64,000 bases of DNA from Solirubrobacter taibaiensis (GTDB lineage Bacteria > Actinomycetota > Thermoleophilia > Solirubrobacterales > Solirubrobacteraceae), in assembly GCA_027587225.1 (NCBI GenBank), contig JAPDDQ010000012.1, positions 94,602 to 158,601 of the forward strand. Direction: 5' to 3'. Under the pieces are notes generated by a model. It saw only the letters and a program-made list of their open reading frames with translations. It did no database searches and was not told where the DNA came from. Position numbers and translations under genes: made by a program. This document shows positions 1 through 8,346 of the stretch, piece by piece. Position 1 is the stretch's first letter. Each line of letters opens with the position of its first letter.

Positions 1-224
1 ACGGCGCGTTCTCGCTGCCGCAGGCGCTGCTGGCCAGCGGTGGCGGTGCGTTCCTGCCCGTCGGTGGCGTGGCCGCCCCGATCACGTTGAAGACCTGGTC
101 GGCGCCCGTCTCCAACGACGCGGTGACGATCGCGTTCCGGCAGCCGATCGGCGCCGGCGACGCGCTGCGCACCGGCACCTACTCGAAGACGCTGACGTTC
201 ACGCTCTCGACCACGGAGCCGTGA
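1..224 (+). CDS. C-terminal end of a secreted protein (partial)
   Basis: The reading frame is open from the window edge to a TGA at 222-224, giving about 73 residues of a protein that begins upstream. The tail (ITLKTWSAP, then LRTGTYSKTLTFTLSTTEP) aligns closely with the last residues of the secreted esterase at 17168-18454, which ends LRTGAYTKTLVFTLSTATP. The same beta-rich C-terminal domain therefore closes both proteins. By analogy this could be the end of another exported hydrolase, but its catalytic part is outside the window. A perfect hairpin follows the stop codon. Confidence 0.7.
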   Translation, partial: GAFSLPQALLASGGGAFLPVGGVAAPITLKTWSAPVSNDAVTIAFRQPIGAGDALRTGTYSKTLTFTLSTTEP

Positions 225-268
225 TGGCTCGGACTCCGTAGTCGAGCCACCGCTCAGCGGACTGCACA

Positions 269-296
269 GATGCGCCGGCCACGTGGCCGGCGCATC
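269..296. terminator. Perfect hairpin between convergent genes
   Basis: Arms GATGCGCCGGCC and GGCCGGCGCATC pair perfectly over 12 bp around the 4-nt loop ACGT. It lies between the stop of the partial plus-strand gene and the stop of the minus-strand GlcG/HbpS-like gene, so it could terminate transcription from both sides. No U-tract follows, which is common for high-GC actinobacterial terminators. Confidence 0.7.
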
Positions 297-314
297 CTCG
301 TGCGGCGAGGAGGC

Positions 315-695
315 TCACGCAGTGCGCTCGATCGCCTCGATCGCGAGTTGCTCATCGGTCTCCCCCGGGAGGCCGCTGACGCCGACCGCCCCGATCCGCT
401 TGCCCGCTTCGAACACGGCAACGCCACCGAGGAAGAACGTGAAGAAGGGGTCGAAGCTCGCTCGCTCGACCGGGTCGGCTCGCGCCTTCTCGGCGAGCTC
501 GCGCGTCGTCGAGGCATCGCTGCGCGCGGCCGTGTACGCCTTGCGCTGCGCGTTCAGCCGCGTGTCCGCGGCGGCGCCATCCATGGTCGCCGCCGCGACG
601 AGCTCGCCGTGCGTGTCGGCGACGAACACGCACACCGGGCCGGACGCGTTGGCGACGACGTAGTCGACGATCGCCCGGGCCCTGGACAGCCGCAT
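315..695 (-). CDS. GlcG/HbpS-family (heme-binding-like) protein
   Basis: This 126-residue protein matches the small GlcG/HbpS (DUF336) fold: an N-terminal helix, VCVFVADTHGELVAAATMDGA, a helical KAYTAAR segment, then GGVAVFEAGKRIGAVGVSG and a closing LAIEAIE helix. Family members include the heme-binding HbpS of Streptomyces and GlcG of glycolate loci, and many have no known role. It has no signal peptide. It stands alone, divergent from the Imm5-like gene. A TAGTAT hexamer 6 nt upstream of the ATG suggests a leaderless mRNA. The specific ligand is unknown. Confidence 0.75.
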   Translation of the reverse strand: MRLSRARAIVDYVVANASGPVCVFVADTHGELVAAATMDGAAADTRLNAQRKAYTAARSDASTTRELAEKARADPVERASFDPFFTFFLGGVAVFEAGKRIGAVGVSGLPGETDEQLAIEAIERTA

Positions 696-701
696 GCGGC
701 G

Positions 702-707
702 ATACTA
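702..707 (-). promoter_or_regulatory. Leaderless-type -10 of the GlcG/HbpS-like gene
   Basis: On the minus strand TAGTAT is followed by 6 nt and then the ATG at 695. TAnnnT at this spacing is the usual sign of a leaderless actinobacterial transcript. No Shine-Dalgarno sequence fits in the gap. Confidence 0.5.
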
Positions 708-727
708 GTGGCTGCGAGCATGGCGCC

Positions 728-1273
728 ATGACTTCTCCGCAAACGCTGAGCGAGCGCGACCGTCGGCTCGCCGCGGCGTGGGCGGCGGACTGCGCTGAGC
801 GGGTGCTGTGGCGGTTTGAGGCGGAGGCGCCACAGGATCGCCGCCCGCGGGACGCCATCGCGCGGACGCGAGCCTTCGCCCGAGGCGAGCTTGCCGTGGC
901 CGAGGAAATTCGCCGGCGGTTCGTGGGTGGCGGCGCTGCGCGCGACGTGAACGCTCCCCCCGCGGTCGCCGCCGCCCGAGCCGCGGGACAGGCCGCGGCG
1001 GTGGCCCATATGGGTGCGCACGCGCTCGGTGCCGCCGCGTACGCCGCCAAGGCAGCGGGCCTCGCCGCGTCCGATCCACCGGGCGCCATCGCCGCGGAGA
1101 TCCGGTGGCAGCTGAGCCACATGTCCGCGCCGGTCGCGGCCGCGCTGCGACAGCTTCCTCCCCTCGGTCAGAACACGTCCGGCCCACTCGGGCCTGGGCT
1201 GCTCGCTTCAGGACTGCAGGGCACGATCATCCGCGAACTCCAGGCTGCCCTGATGCAGCCCGGCGCGCCATGA
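728..1273 (+). CDS. Imm5-like putative immunity protein
   Basis: A 181-residue soluble alpha-helical protein rich in alanine. The opening (ERDRRLAAAWAADCAERVLWRFE, then DRRPRDAIARTRAFARGE) and the later AARAAGQAAAVAHMGAHALGAAAYAAKAA segment are typical of the Imm5 family of putative polymorphic-toxin immunity proteins. That role was proposed from genomic context, and many chromosomal members have no toxin nearby. No toxin gene is visible here: the neighbours are a GlcG/HbpS-like gene and a LuxR-family regulator starting 10 bp downstream. Immunity function is therefore only a family label. Confidence 0.6.
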   Translation: MTSPQTLSERDRRLAAAWAADCAERVLWRFEAEAPQDRRPRDAIARTRAFARGELAVAEEIRRRFVGGGAARDVNAPPAVAAARAAGQAAAVAHMGAHALGAAAYAAKAAGLAASDPPGAIAAEIRWQLSHMSAPVAAALRQLPPLGQNTSGPLGPGLLASGLQGTIIRELQAALMQPGAP

Positions 1274-1282
1274 TGTCCGCCG

Positions 1283-4060
1283 ATGGACATGCCGCTGTTG
1301 GAGCGTGATGCCGAGATCGCGGCGATCGAGCAGCTGGTCGAGAACGGCGGCGTGCTCGTGCTCGAGGGTCCGGCCGGCATCGGCAAGACGTTCCTCCTCG
1401 CCGAGACCATCCGTCGCGCGACCTCGGCCGGACGGCTCGTCCTCCGCGCTCGGGCGAGTGAGCTCGAGCGCGACCACGGCTTCGGCGTCGTCCGGCAGTT
1501 GCTGGAGCCGGCGGTGGTGCGCGCGGATGCCGACCGGCGCGACGCGCTGTTGGAGGGCGCGGCGTCGCTGGCGGCCCCCGCGGTCGGGCTCGCGGCGGGC
1601 GGGGCCGGCGACCGTTTCGCCGTCCTGCACGGCCTGTACTGGCTCGTCGCGAACCTGACGGCGCTCGAGGATCGCCCGCTGCTGCTCGTCGTCGACGACC
1701 TCCAGTGGGCCGACGCGCCGAGCCTCGGGTTCCTGGCGTACCTCGTGCGTCGGCTCGAAGGGCTGCCGGTGGCGGTGGCCGCGGCCGCCCGGCCGGCGCT
1801 GCCCGGGGAGACGCGCGAGGAGATCGAGGCGATCGTCGCGGAAGCGGGCGGGACGGCGCTCACGCCCGGGCCGCTCAGCCCGCAGGCGGTGGCGACGCTC
1901 GCCGCAGCGAAGCTCAGCGAGGCGCCCGCCCCGGAGTTCGTGACCGCCGTCATCGAGGCAACGGGCGGCAACGCCCTGCTCGTCGACGACCTGCTGACGG
2001 AGACCATGGCGGCCGGCGTCGCCCCGGACGCCGTGGCGGCGACCCAGCTCGAGGCGCTCGGCACGGAGCGCATCGCCCGCCGGGTCGCGCGGCTGCTGGG
2101 CGCGCTGCCGCCCGGGGCGCGGTCGCTCGCCGACGCGGTCGTCGTCCTCGGCGACGGCTGCGACCTCCCGGTGGCGGCCATGCTCGCCGTGGTGACGCTC
2201 GACGACGCACGGACGGCCGCGTCGGCGCTGACCGCGGCCGACGTGCTCGACGACACGACCACGCTCCAGTTCCGCCATCCGCTCGTCCGCGCCGCGGTGG
2301 CCGATCGCATCCCCGCCGTCGAGCGGGCCGCCGCGCACGGCGCCGCCGCGCGGTTGCTGCAACGCCGCGGGGTCACGTCGCCGTCGGTGCTCGCGACGCA
2401 CCTGATGGCCGCGCCCACCGCCGGCGACCCGTGGGTCGTCGACACCCTCGTCGCCGCCGCCCGTGAAGCCCGTGCGGAAGGCGCGCCGGAGATCGCCGCC
2501 GCCCAGCTGGAGCGGGCGCTGCGCGAGCCGCCCACCGCCGGCGCGCGATCCGACGTGCTGCGCGCGCTGGGCGACGCCCGCCACGCCCTCGGCCACCCCG
2601 AGGCCGCCGCCACGCTGCGCGAGGCCTGGGACGCCACAAGCGACCCGGTGGTCCGGGCCCGCGACGCACTCGGCCTGGTCACCGGTCTCGCCGAGCGCCA
2701 CCGCTGGCCGGAGGCCGCCGAGATCGCCCGCGTGGCGCTCACCGAGGTGGGCGCCGACGTCGAGCCGACCGATCACGATCTGCGCGAGACGTGGCTGCTC
2801 CTGCACGCGCACCTCGCCGACAGCGTGCGCATGGACGCGACGATCGGCGGTGACGAGCCGGCGCGGCTGGCGGCGCTCGCGGCCCGGTTGTCCGGGGCGA
2901 CGGACGGTGAGCGGTGGGTGCTCGCGATGGCGGCGATGATGAGCTCGACGAACACCGCCGAGGGCCACGCGCACGCCGCCGATCTGGTCGAGCGCGCCGC
3001 GTGCGGGGGCGACCTCCCTGACAACTTCCCCGCGACCGGCGTCATCTCGAGCCTCATTCGCGCGAGCCGGCTCGACGCCGCCGAGGACGCCACGAACCGG
3101 CTCGTCAGGCAGACCCAGGCGCGCGGCCTGGCCGTGCGCTACGCCCTGTCGCTGCAGTTCCGCGGCTGGATCGAGCTCGAACGCGGCCGCCTCGCCGACG
3201 CCGAGCTGTCGTTCCGCGACTCCTACGACCTCGCGCCCGACGGCAACGTCGCGTCGTTCCTCGCGCTGGCCGTCGCGGAGGGCGGCCGGCTGGACGAGGC
3301 GGGCGAGATCATCACGGCGACGGGGATCGGCGGCGTGCTGCCTGAGCGGCAGGTGAACAACGTCGTGCTGGCCCAGCGGGCCCGTGTCCGTCTCCTGCAA
3401 GGCGATGCGCAGGGCGCGCTCGACGACGCCCTCGAGGTCGGCCGCCGGTACGACCGGCTCGGCATCCGCCGGGCCGTCCCGCCGTGGCGTTCGCTCGCGG
3501 CCTCCGTGCTCGCCGCCCAGGGAGAGACCGAGCGCGCACGCTCGCTGGTGGAGGAGGAGATCGAGCTCGCCGAGCGCTGGGGCACGCCACTCGCCCGCGG
3601 GCTGGCCCTGCGCGGTCGTGGCCTCGTCACCGGCGACGTCGATGACCTCGCGGTGGCCGTCGAGCTGCTGGCCGCGTCGCCCGCACGGCTCCACGAGGCG
3701 TATGCGCGCGTCGATCTCGGTGCCGCGCTGCGTCGTGCCAATCGCCGCGCGGTGGCGCGCGGACCGCTCACCGCCGGGATGGACCTCGCGCACGCCTGCG
3801 GGGCGAAGCTGCTCGCCGAGCGCGCAAGGACGGAGTTGCTGGCCACGGGTGCGCGACCGCGGCGGCTGGCCGTATCGGGGACGGACGCGCTGACGCCTAG
3901 CGAGAAGCGCGTCGTCGAGCTCGCGGCCCAGGGGCTCACGAACCGCCGGATCGCGCAGGACCTGTTCGTCACGATGGCCACGGTCGAGACCCACCTGCGC
4001 CACGCGTTCCGCAAGCTCGACGTGAAATCGCGCACGGAGCTCGCCGATCTCTCAGGGTGA
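1283..4060 (+). CDS. LAL-type LuxR-family ATPase transcriptional regulator
   Basis: A 925-residue regulator with an N-terminal AAA/STAND ATPase domain, a long helical TPR-like middle and a C-terminal LuxR helix-turn-helix. Walker A GPAGIGKT is at residues 29-36 and Walker B LLLVVDDLQWAD at about 132-143. The DNA-binding domain spans about 869-923 and includes LTPSEKRVVELAAQGLTNRRIA and TVETHLRHAFRKL. Size and order are those of MalT-like LAL regulators, which bind an inducer and ATP before activating transcription. The likely target is the following NTF2-like/metalloprotease pair, but no operator was identified. The inducer is unknown. Confidence 0.9.
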   Translation: MDMPLLERDAEIAAIEQLVENGGVLVLEGPAGIGKTFLLAETIRRATSAGRLVLRARASELERDHGFGVVRQLLEPAVVRADADRRDALLEGAASLAAPAVGLAAGGAGDRFAVLHGLYWLVANLTALEDRPLLLVVDDLQWADAPSLGFLAYLVRRLEGLPVAVAAAARPALPGETREEIEAIVAEAGGTALTPGPLSPQAVATLAAAKLSEAPAPEFVTAVIEATGGNALLVDDLLTETMAAGVAPDAVAATQLEALGTERIARRVARLLGALPPGARSLADAVVVLGDGCDLPVAAMLAVVTLDDARTAASALTAADVLDDTTTLQFRHPLVRAAVADRIPAVERAAAHGAAARLLQRRGVTSPSVLATHLMAAPTAGDPWVVDTLVAAAREARAEGAPEIAAAQLERALREPPTAGARSDVLRALGDARHALGHPEAAATLREAWDATSDPVVRARDALGLVTGLAERHRWPEAAEIARVALTEVGADVEPTDHDLRETWLLLHAHLADSVRMDATIGGDEPARLAALAARLSGATDGERWVLAMAAMMSSTNTAEGHAHAADLVERAACGGDLPDNFPATGVISSLIRASRLDAAEDATNRLVRQTQARGLAVRYALSLQFRGWIELERGRLADAELSFRDSYDLAPDGNVASFLALAVAEGGRLDEAGEIITATGIGGVLPERQVNNVVLAQRARVRLLQGDAQGALDDALEVGRRYDRLGIRRAVPPWRSLAASVLAAQGETERARSLVEEEIELAERWGTPLARGLALRGRGLVTGDVDDLAVAVELLAASPARLHEAYARVDLGAALRRANRRAVARGPLTAGMDLAHACGAKLLAERARTELLATGARPRRLAVSGTDALTPSEKRVVELAAQGLTNRRIAQDLFVTMATVETHLRHAFRKLDVKSRTELADLSG

Positions 4061-4125
4061 CCGCGGGCGAAGTTCAGGGTGGGCTTGTGATGACGCGCGC
4101 CCGCGCGGCGCACAAGATCGGTGGC

Positions 4126-4647
4126 ATGACCACCACGACCACCAACTTCCGCGAGCTCGCGCTGCGCGCCATCGAGGCGATGGGTGACGGCTCGCGCGAG
4201 GACTTCGACGAGTTCTACCACCCCGATTTCCTCAACCACGAGGGCAAGGACGAACCGCCGGCCGCCCGCGGCCGCGGCCCCGCCGCCTGCTGGGCCACCG
4301 CCGTCTGGCTGCGCGCGGCGTACGCCGACCTGCACTGGGAGATCCACGACGTCGTCGTCGAAGGCAACCTCGTCGTCGTGCACTGCACGATGTCCGGCCG
4401 CCACGTCGGCCCGTTCGTCATCTACGACGCCAAGGGCGTCAAGCGCGCGTTCCCGCCGACCGGCAAGACGTTCGCGTCGACCCAGACGCACTGGATCCGC
4501 GTGCACGAGGACAAGGTCATCGAGCACTGGGCGAACCGCGACGACCTGGGCACCGCCGAGCAGCTCGGCTGGGTGCCGCCGTCGCCGTTGTTCCTCCTGC
4601 GGTCGAGCCTCGCGACCCGCAAGGCCCGCCGGGAGCTCGGCGCATGA
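4126..4647 (+). CDS. SnoaL-like (NTF2-fold) ester cyclase-type protein
   Basis: A 173-residue protein of the SnoaL/NTF2-like superfamily. It shows LALRAIEAMGDGSREDFDEFYHPDFLNHE at the start, a cone-shaped-barrel core (WEIHDVVVEGNLVVVHCTMSGRH) and THWIRVHEDKVIEHWANRDD near the end. The ATG at 4126 is preferred over an in-frame GTG 69 nt upstream because the family motif starts just after it and GGTGG precedes it. The stop overlaps the next start as ATGA, so it is translationally coupled to the secreted metalloprotease. The substrate is unknown; family members range from polyketide cyclases to stress proteins. Confidence 0.75.
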   Translation: MTTTTTNFRELALRAIEAMGDGSREDFDEFYHPDFLNHEGKDEPPAARGRGPAACWATAVWLRAAYADLHWEIHDVVVEGNLVVVHCTMSGRHVGPFVIYDAKGVKRAFPPTGKTFASTQTHWIRVHEDKVIEHWANRDDLGTAEQLGWVPPSPLFLLRSSLATRKARRELGA

Positions 4648-6203
4648 CCCGCCACCTCCTCATCACCGGTGCCGTCGTGACCGCGTTCGCCGCGGTGGGC
4701 GGCAGCGCCCATGCTGCTGACGCGGACTGGCACGTCACGGCCTCCGGCACGATCACGGCGGCCGAGGCCGGTGTCCCGCCGGGCACGTCGGCGCCGCGGC
4801 TCGCCCGGGCGGCGATCGAGCAGTCCGCCACGCAACTCCGGATCGGGCGGCATGGCCGCCTCCGGCTCGTGGCCGACCGCAAGGCCCCGACCGCCGCTGG
4901 CGACGGCGCCGTGCGCCAGCTGCGCTTCGTCCAGACGGTCGGTGGCCTGCGCGTGCTTTGGACCCACCTGAGCACCGACGTGGCCGGTGACGAGGTGCGC
5001 GAGATCTCGGGCACCTCGATCAAGCTGCCGTCGAGCCGGCTCCTCGGAAAGCGCAAGGTCTCCCCCACGGCCGCCGTCCGCATCGCGCGCGGCGCGCTCA
5101 GCGGGAAGGAAGACGCGCTGCCCGCCGAGGCCGTCGCGTTCGCCGGGTCCCCGGCGAAGCCGCAACCCGCGCGACGGGCCTACGTCGTCCAGCTCCAGCC
5201 CGCGGCTCAGCCCATGAGCGAGACGCCCAAGACCATCTGCATCGTGGTCGACGCCGAGAGCGGCAAGGTCCTCGACCGCTGGGAAGGACGAGCGGCGAGA
5301 TCCCTCGAGGACCGGCGGGCGCGTGCGGCGGGCAAGAGTGACGTCATCCTGCAGTCCGTCGACGCCAAGGGCTCCAACGCGGTCGTCACACCCGACTACC
5401 GGGACTTCTACACGGTCGGCTCGCCGTTCGGCGCGGGCAACGTGCAACTGCTCCAGTTCGGCAACCCGGGCAACGCGACCTTGATCGCGGGCGACTCGGC
5501 GATGTCCATCAGCCGCAGCCACTGGTGCATGGTGCGCGGGATGTGCGGGCGCAAGCTCAGCTTCAACGGCGTCTACCAGCGCTACTTCATGACCGTCAAC
5601 ACCCCGGCCGGAAGCTCGCGCTACGAAGCCCAGCACGAGCGCATCTTCATCTCGCCGGAACGGATGAACCAGCAGGTGATCGCCCACGAGATCGGCCACC
5701 ACCTCGACATCACGTTGGCCCCGGATGCCTTCACCTCCGTCGAGGCGTCCGAGACCTACGAAGGCATCGCCGACATGTACACCTACGACTACATCCGCGA
5801 GAGCACCGCCGGGATCGGCGGCGAGATGCCGATCAGCCAGAAGCTCGCCAACCCCGCGGCGGTCGCCGTGCCCAACGGGGACCGGTACCGCGGCCACATG
5901 GCCGCGTACTGCCGCAAACCCGGCCGCGACCTGCACCTCAACGGCACGATCCTGTCCAACGCCTACTTCCGCATCGTCCAGCGGCTCGGTCATCACGTCG
6001 CGGGCCACCTGCTGCCCCACATGTCGTGGCGGCTCCCGGCCAAGCGGACCTTCGGCAGTGTCCGGACGGCGTTCAGCCAGACGGCGGCCGTCTTCTACGG
6101 CCAGGGCAGCTCCGTCCAGCAGGCGGTCGAGCAGTCCTTCGACGAGGTCGGCGTCTTCGGCTCCACCGTCGCGCCCGCCGACCAGAACGTCAGCTGCAAG
6201 TGA
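4644..6203 (+). CDS. Secreted M4-like (thermolysin-type) zinc metalloprotease
   Basis: A 519-residue exported protein. A signal peptide ends near GGSAHA, residues about 25-320 look like an FTP/PepSY-type propeptide, and a gluzincin catalytic domain follows. Zinc-binding HEIGHH is at 348-353, the third ligand lies in EGIAD (E373, with D377), and a thermolysin-like LHLNG segment with H431 is followed by ILSNAYF. Spacing matches the M4 plan of HExxH, then ExxxD, then an active-site His. It probably degrades extracellular protein after self-processing. Its start overlaps the upstream NTF2-like gene, and it ends 3 bp from a convergent gene. Confidence 0.85.
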   Translation: MTRHLLITGAVVTAFAAVGGSAHAADADWHVTASGTITAAEAGVPPGTSAPRLARAAIEQSATQLRIGRHGRLRLVADRKAPTAAGDGAVRQLRFVQTVGGLRVLWTHLSTDVAGDEVREISGTSIKLPSSRLLGKRKVSPTAAVRIARGALSGKEDALPAEAVAFAGSPAKPQPARRAYVVQLQPAAQPMSETPKTICIVVDAESGKVLDRWEGRAARSLEDRRARAAGKSDVILQSVDAKGSNAVVTPDYRDFYTVGSPFGAGNVQLLQFGNPGNATLIAGDSAMSISRSHWCMVRGMCGRKLSFNGVYQRYFMTVNTPAGSSRYEAQHERIFISPERMNQQVIAHEIGHHLDITLAPDAFTSVEASETYEGIADMYTYDYIRESTAGIGGEMPISQKLANPAAVAVPNGDRYRGHMAAYCRKPGRDLHLNGTILSNAYFRIVQRLGHHVAGHLLPHMSWRLPAKRTFGSVRTAFSQTAAVFYGQGSSVQQAVEQSFDEVGVFGSTVAPADQNVSCK

Positions 6204-6206
6204 TCG

Positions 6207-8138
6207 CTAGCCGATCCTGACGACCGCGCGGCCTTCCAGCGCGGTCCGGACCGTCACGTAGCGCGCGTCGGCGCCCGCGCGCAGCGTGGTGGTGTAGCGG
6301 CGACGGTCGTCTTGGATGAGGCGCGCCGCGATCGGCTCACCCGTTCCCGCTCGGGTGGCATCGGCCGTGATGTAGTACGGCCAGTTGCCTACCCCGAGCG
6401 GGCCGGTGACGCGCCAGCTGACCCGGATCGACTCGCCGCGGCGCACGGCGCGGAGGTCCGTGACCTGCGGGTGCGGCACGTCGGCGCCGCGGGCGATCCG
6501 CACGTGCGTCGTGCGGGTGTGCGCCCGCAGCGCATCCGGGGAGCGGTAGCGGACGGTCAACTTCACCGGGCCGGCCGGGCGGGGCGCGAGGTAGCCCGCG
6601 GCTTCGATCTTCAGCTCACCGCGGCCGCCGCGGGGCAGGGTGACAAACTCGCCGTTGGTCGCGTCGTCACCCAGTCCGGCGAACACCACGCACGGCCGGT
6701 TGCAGGTGATCGGGAGCCGCAACGGCTCTTGGTCGCTGAGGGTGGTCGAACGCGGCGAGCCGAACGTGACGCGCGGCGGAGCGGGCTGCGGCCGCTCCTG
6801 CACGCCTTCGGCCGCGAGCTGCAGCCGGAAGCGTCTCGCCCTCACCGGTTCCGTCCAAGCGATTGCCGGCGTCCCATCGGCGAGCGCGAGCGCCTGCACG
6901 ACCCCCACCGACTCCAGCGCCCGCCCGGCGAATGTGCGCGAGCCCGCGCCGCCGCCGCCGACCGGAGCGAAGGCCAGCATCGGCCTGAGCCACTCGGGCT
7001 GCGCCGAGGCGATCGCGGCGCGCCCGTCGGGGGTGAGCACGGGGCCGCGCCGGCCCCCGCCGTACGACAGGGTTCCGCCGCCGAAGTACAGGTCCTGGAA
7101 GGCCTGGGTATTGAAGAACGGGTCCTTGTTGTACGCACGCGCCGTGCCCAGGGCGATGCGTGTAGGCGGCCCGAACGCGCCGGGCGTACGACGGGAGGCG
7201 ATCTGCGCTTCGCCTGGCCCGGACTGCACCCAGCTGACGGATGCCTCGCCCGCTGATCCCACGGTCACGCCCGTGGTGAACCCGGACCGCTGGTCGGCCT
7301 CCCCGAGCCGCACGGGGGCCACGAACGGTCCGCCTGGCTCGCGCTCGGTGACGTTCAGTGACGCGCCGTCGCTCCAGGCGATGAGCGCCCGGCCGTCGGC
7401 GGCGGCGGCGAGCGCCGGTCCGTGCTCGCGCCGCATCGACCCGACCGTGCCGGGCGTCCCGAACGGCGCTCCCTCCACGGCCGTCCACACGCGCAGCGGC
7501 ACATGGGAGGGCGCGCCGGTGTCCCCAGCGGTCGTCGTCAGCACGAACGCCTCGCCGGTATCGGCGACCGCCGGCAGGACCAGCTCGTGGCGGTGGGCGT
7601 CCACGCCGAGCGTCTCCGCGGCGCCGAAGTCCCCGCCGGGACTCCGCCGGGCCACGCGCACCCGTCGGATCGAACCCGTGTTGGGAGCGGACCGCGCCTC
7701 GCGCCAACTCACGATCACGTCGCCGCGGTCCGAGACGGCCGCGCGCACGACCTCCGCCCGCCACTCCGCTTCCAGCGCGATCGTCACGCGTGCACCCCAC
7801 GCTCCCCCGCCCGGCTCACGCACGCTCACGACCACCGCGCTCTCGTCGCGCGGTGCCCCCGCGATCACGCCCGCGCCGTTGGCCCGCGAGACGACCGAGC
7901 CGCACTCGAAGCGGGTGGCCAGCCGGAGCGCCGGACCAGTCTTCAGGCCCTCGCGCGTCGCCTGCACGAAGCGCACCCCATCGGTCGCGGGCACCACCAG
8001 CTCTCCGGGACGGCCCGTCGCCTGCACGCAGTCGTCGTAGCCGCGGAAGGTGAGCGGCTCGACCTGCCCGATCGCGGCCGCGGCGGCGACAGGCGCCACG
8101 GACAGGATGGCGACGGCCAGCAAGGTTGCGCGCAACAT
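6207..8138 (-). CDS. Secreted repeat protein, propeller-like, unknown function
   Basis: A 643-residue protein with a signal peptide (MLRATLLAVAILSVAPVAAAAA). The start at 8138 is chosen because the 63 preceding in-frame residues do not look like a leader. At least four degenerate repeats of the form REPGGxFxxPxxL followed by VAxxxxGxAxVxW are visible, as in VREPGGGAW, RSPGGDFGAAETLG, REPGGPFVAPVRLG and RRTPGAFGPPTRIALG. This suggests a beta-propeller. The last about 100 residues resemble a fibronectin-like sandwich. No catalytic motif was seen. Such proteins are probably surface or extracellular binding proteins. Confidence 0.6.
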   Translation of the reverse strand: MLRATLLAVAILSVAPVAAAAAIGQVEPLTFRGYDDCVQATGRPGELVVPATDGVRFVQATREGLKTGPALRLATRFECGSVVSRANGAGVIAGAPRDESAVVVSVREPGGGAWGARVTIALEAEWRAEVVRAAVSDRGDVIVSWREARSAPNTGSIRRVRVARRSPGGDFGAAETLGVDAHRHELVLPAVADTGEAFVLTTTAGDTGAPSHVPLRVWTAVEGAPFGTPGTVGSMRREHGPALAAAADGRALIAWSDGASLNVTEREPGGPFVAPVRLGEADQRSGFTTGVTVGSAGEASVSWVQSGPGEAQIASRRTPGAFGPPTRIALGTARAYNKDPFFNTQAFQDLYFGGGTLSYGGGRRGPVLTPDGRAAIASAQPEWLRPMLAFAPVGGGGAGSRTFAGRALESVGVVQALALADGTPAIAWTEPVRARRFRLQLAAEGVQERPQPAPPRVTFGSPRSTTLSDQEPLRLPITCNRPCVVFAGLGDDATNGEFVTLPRGGRGELKIEAAGYLAPRPAGPVKLTVRYRSPDALRAHTRTTHVRIARGADVPHPQVTDLRAVRRGESIRVSWRVTGPLGVGNWPYYITADATRAGTGEPIAARLIQDDRRRYTTTLRAGADARYVTVRTALEGRAVVRIG

Positions 8139-8346
8139 CGCCGATGATCCTGTCACGGCTCCTACCGGCCTGCGCCGCTGTCCCAGCGCAGCCCGAACTC
8201 GATCGCGCTCGTAGACCGAGGCTGTCCGCGCGACGAACAATCCGAAGCGACCACCGTGGTCTGGCCGGCCGGCACCCGGGAGCAGGTTGACTTGCGACGG
8301 CCGGAGTGAGGGAATAGGCGTCGCCAACGATTTCTGGGAGGCGGCG
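8139..8346. promoter_or_regulatory. Divergent intergenic region with candidate promoter
   Basis: This 208-bp gap separates two secreted-protein genes transcribed outward. CTGCGC and GCGCAG form a 22-bp hyphenated dyad at 8170-8191. TTGACT at 8287-8292 could be a -35 for the rightward gene, with a weak AT-richer stretch around 8312-8317 as -10. GGGAGG at 8337-8342 is the ribosome binding site of the peptidase. The dyad and the promoter are candidates only. Confidence 0.35.

Noticed and set aside
1208..4003. Minus-strand open frame of 931 codons opposite the LuxR-family regulator
   Set aside because: Typical shadow of a high-GC gene: low-complexity Arg/Gly/Ala composition and no recognisable motif, while the plus strand encodes Walker and LuxR motifs.
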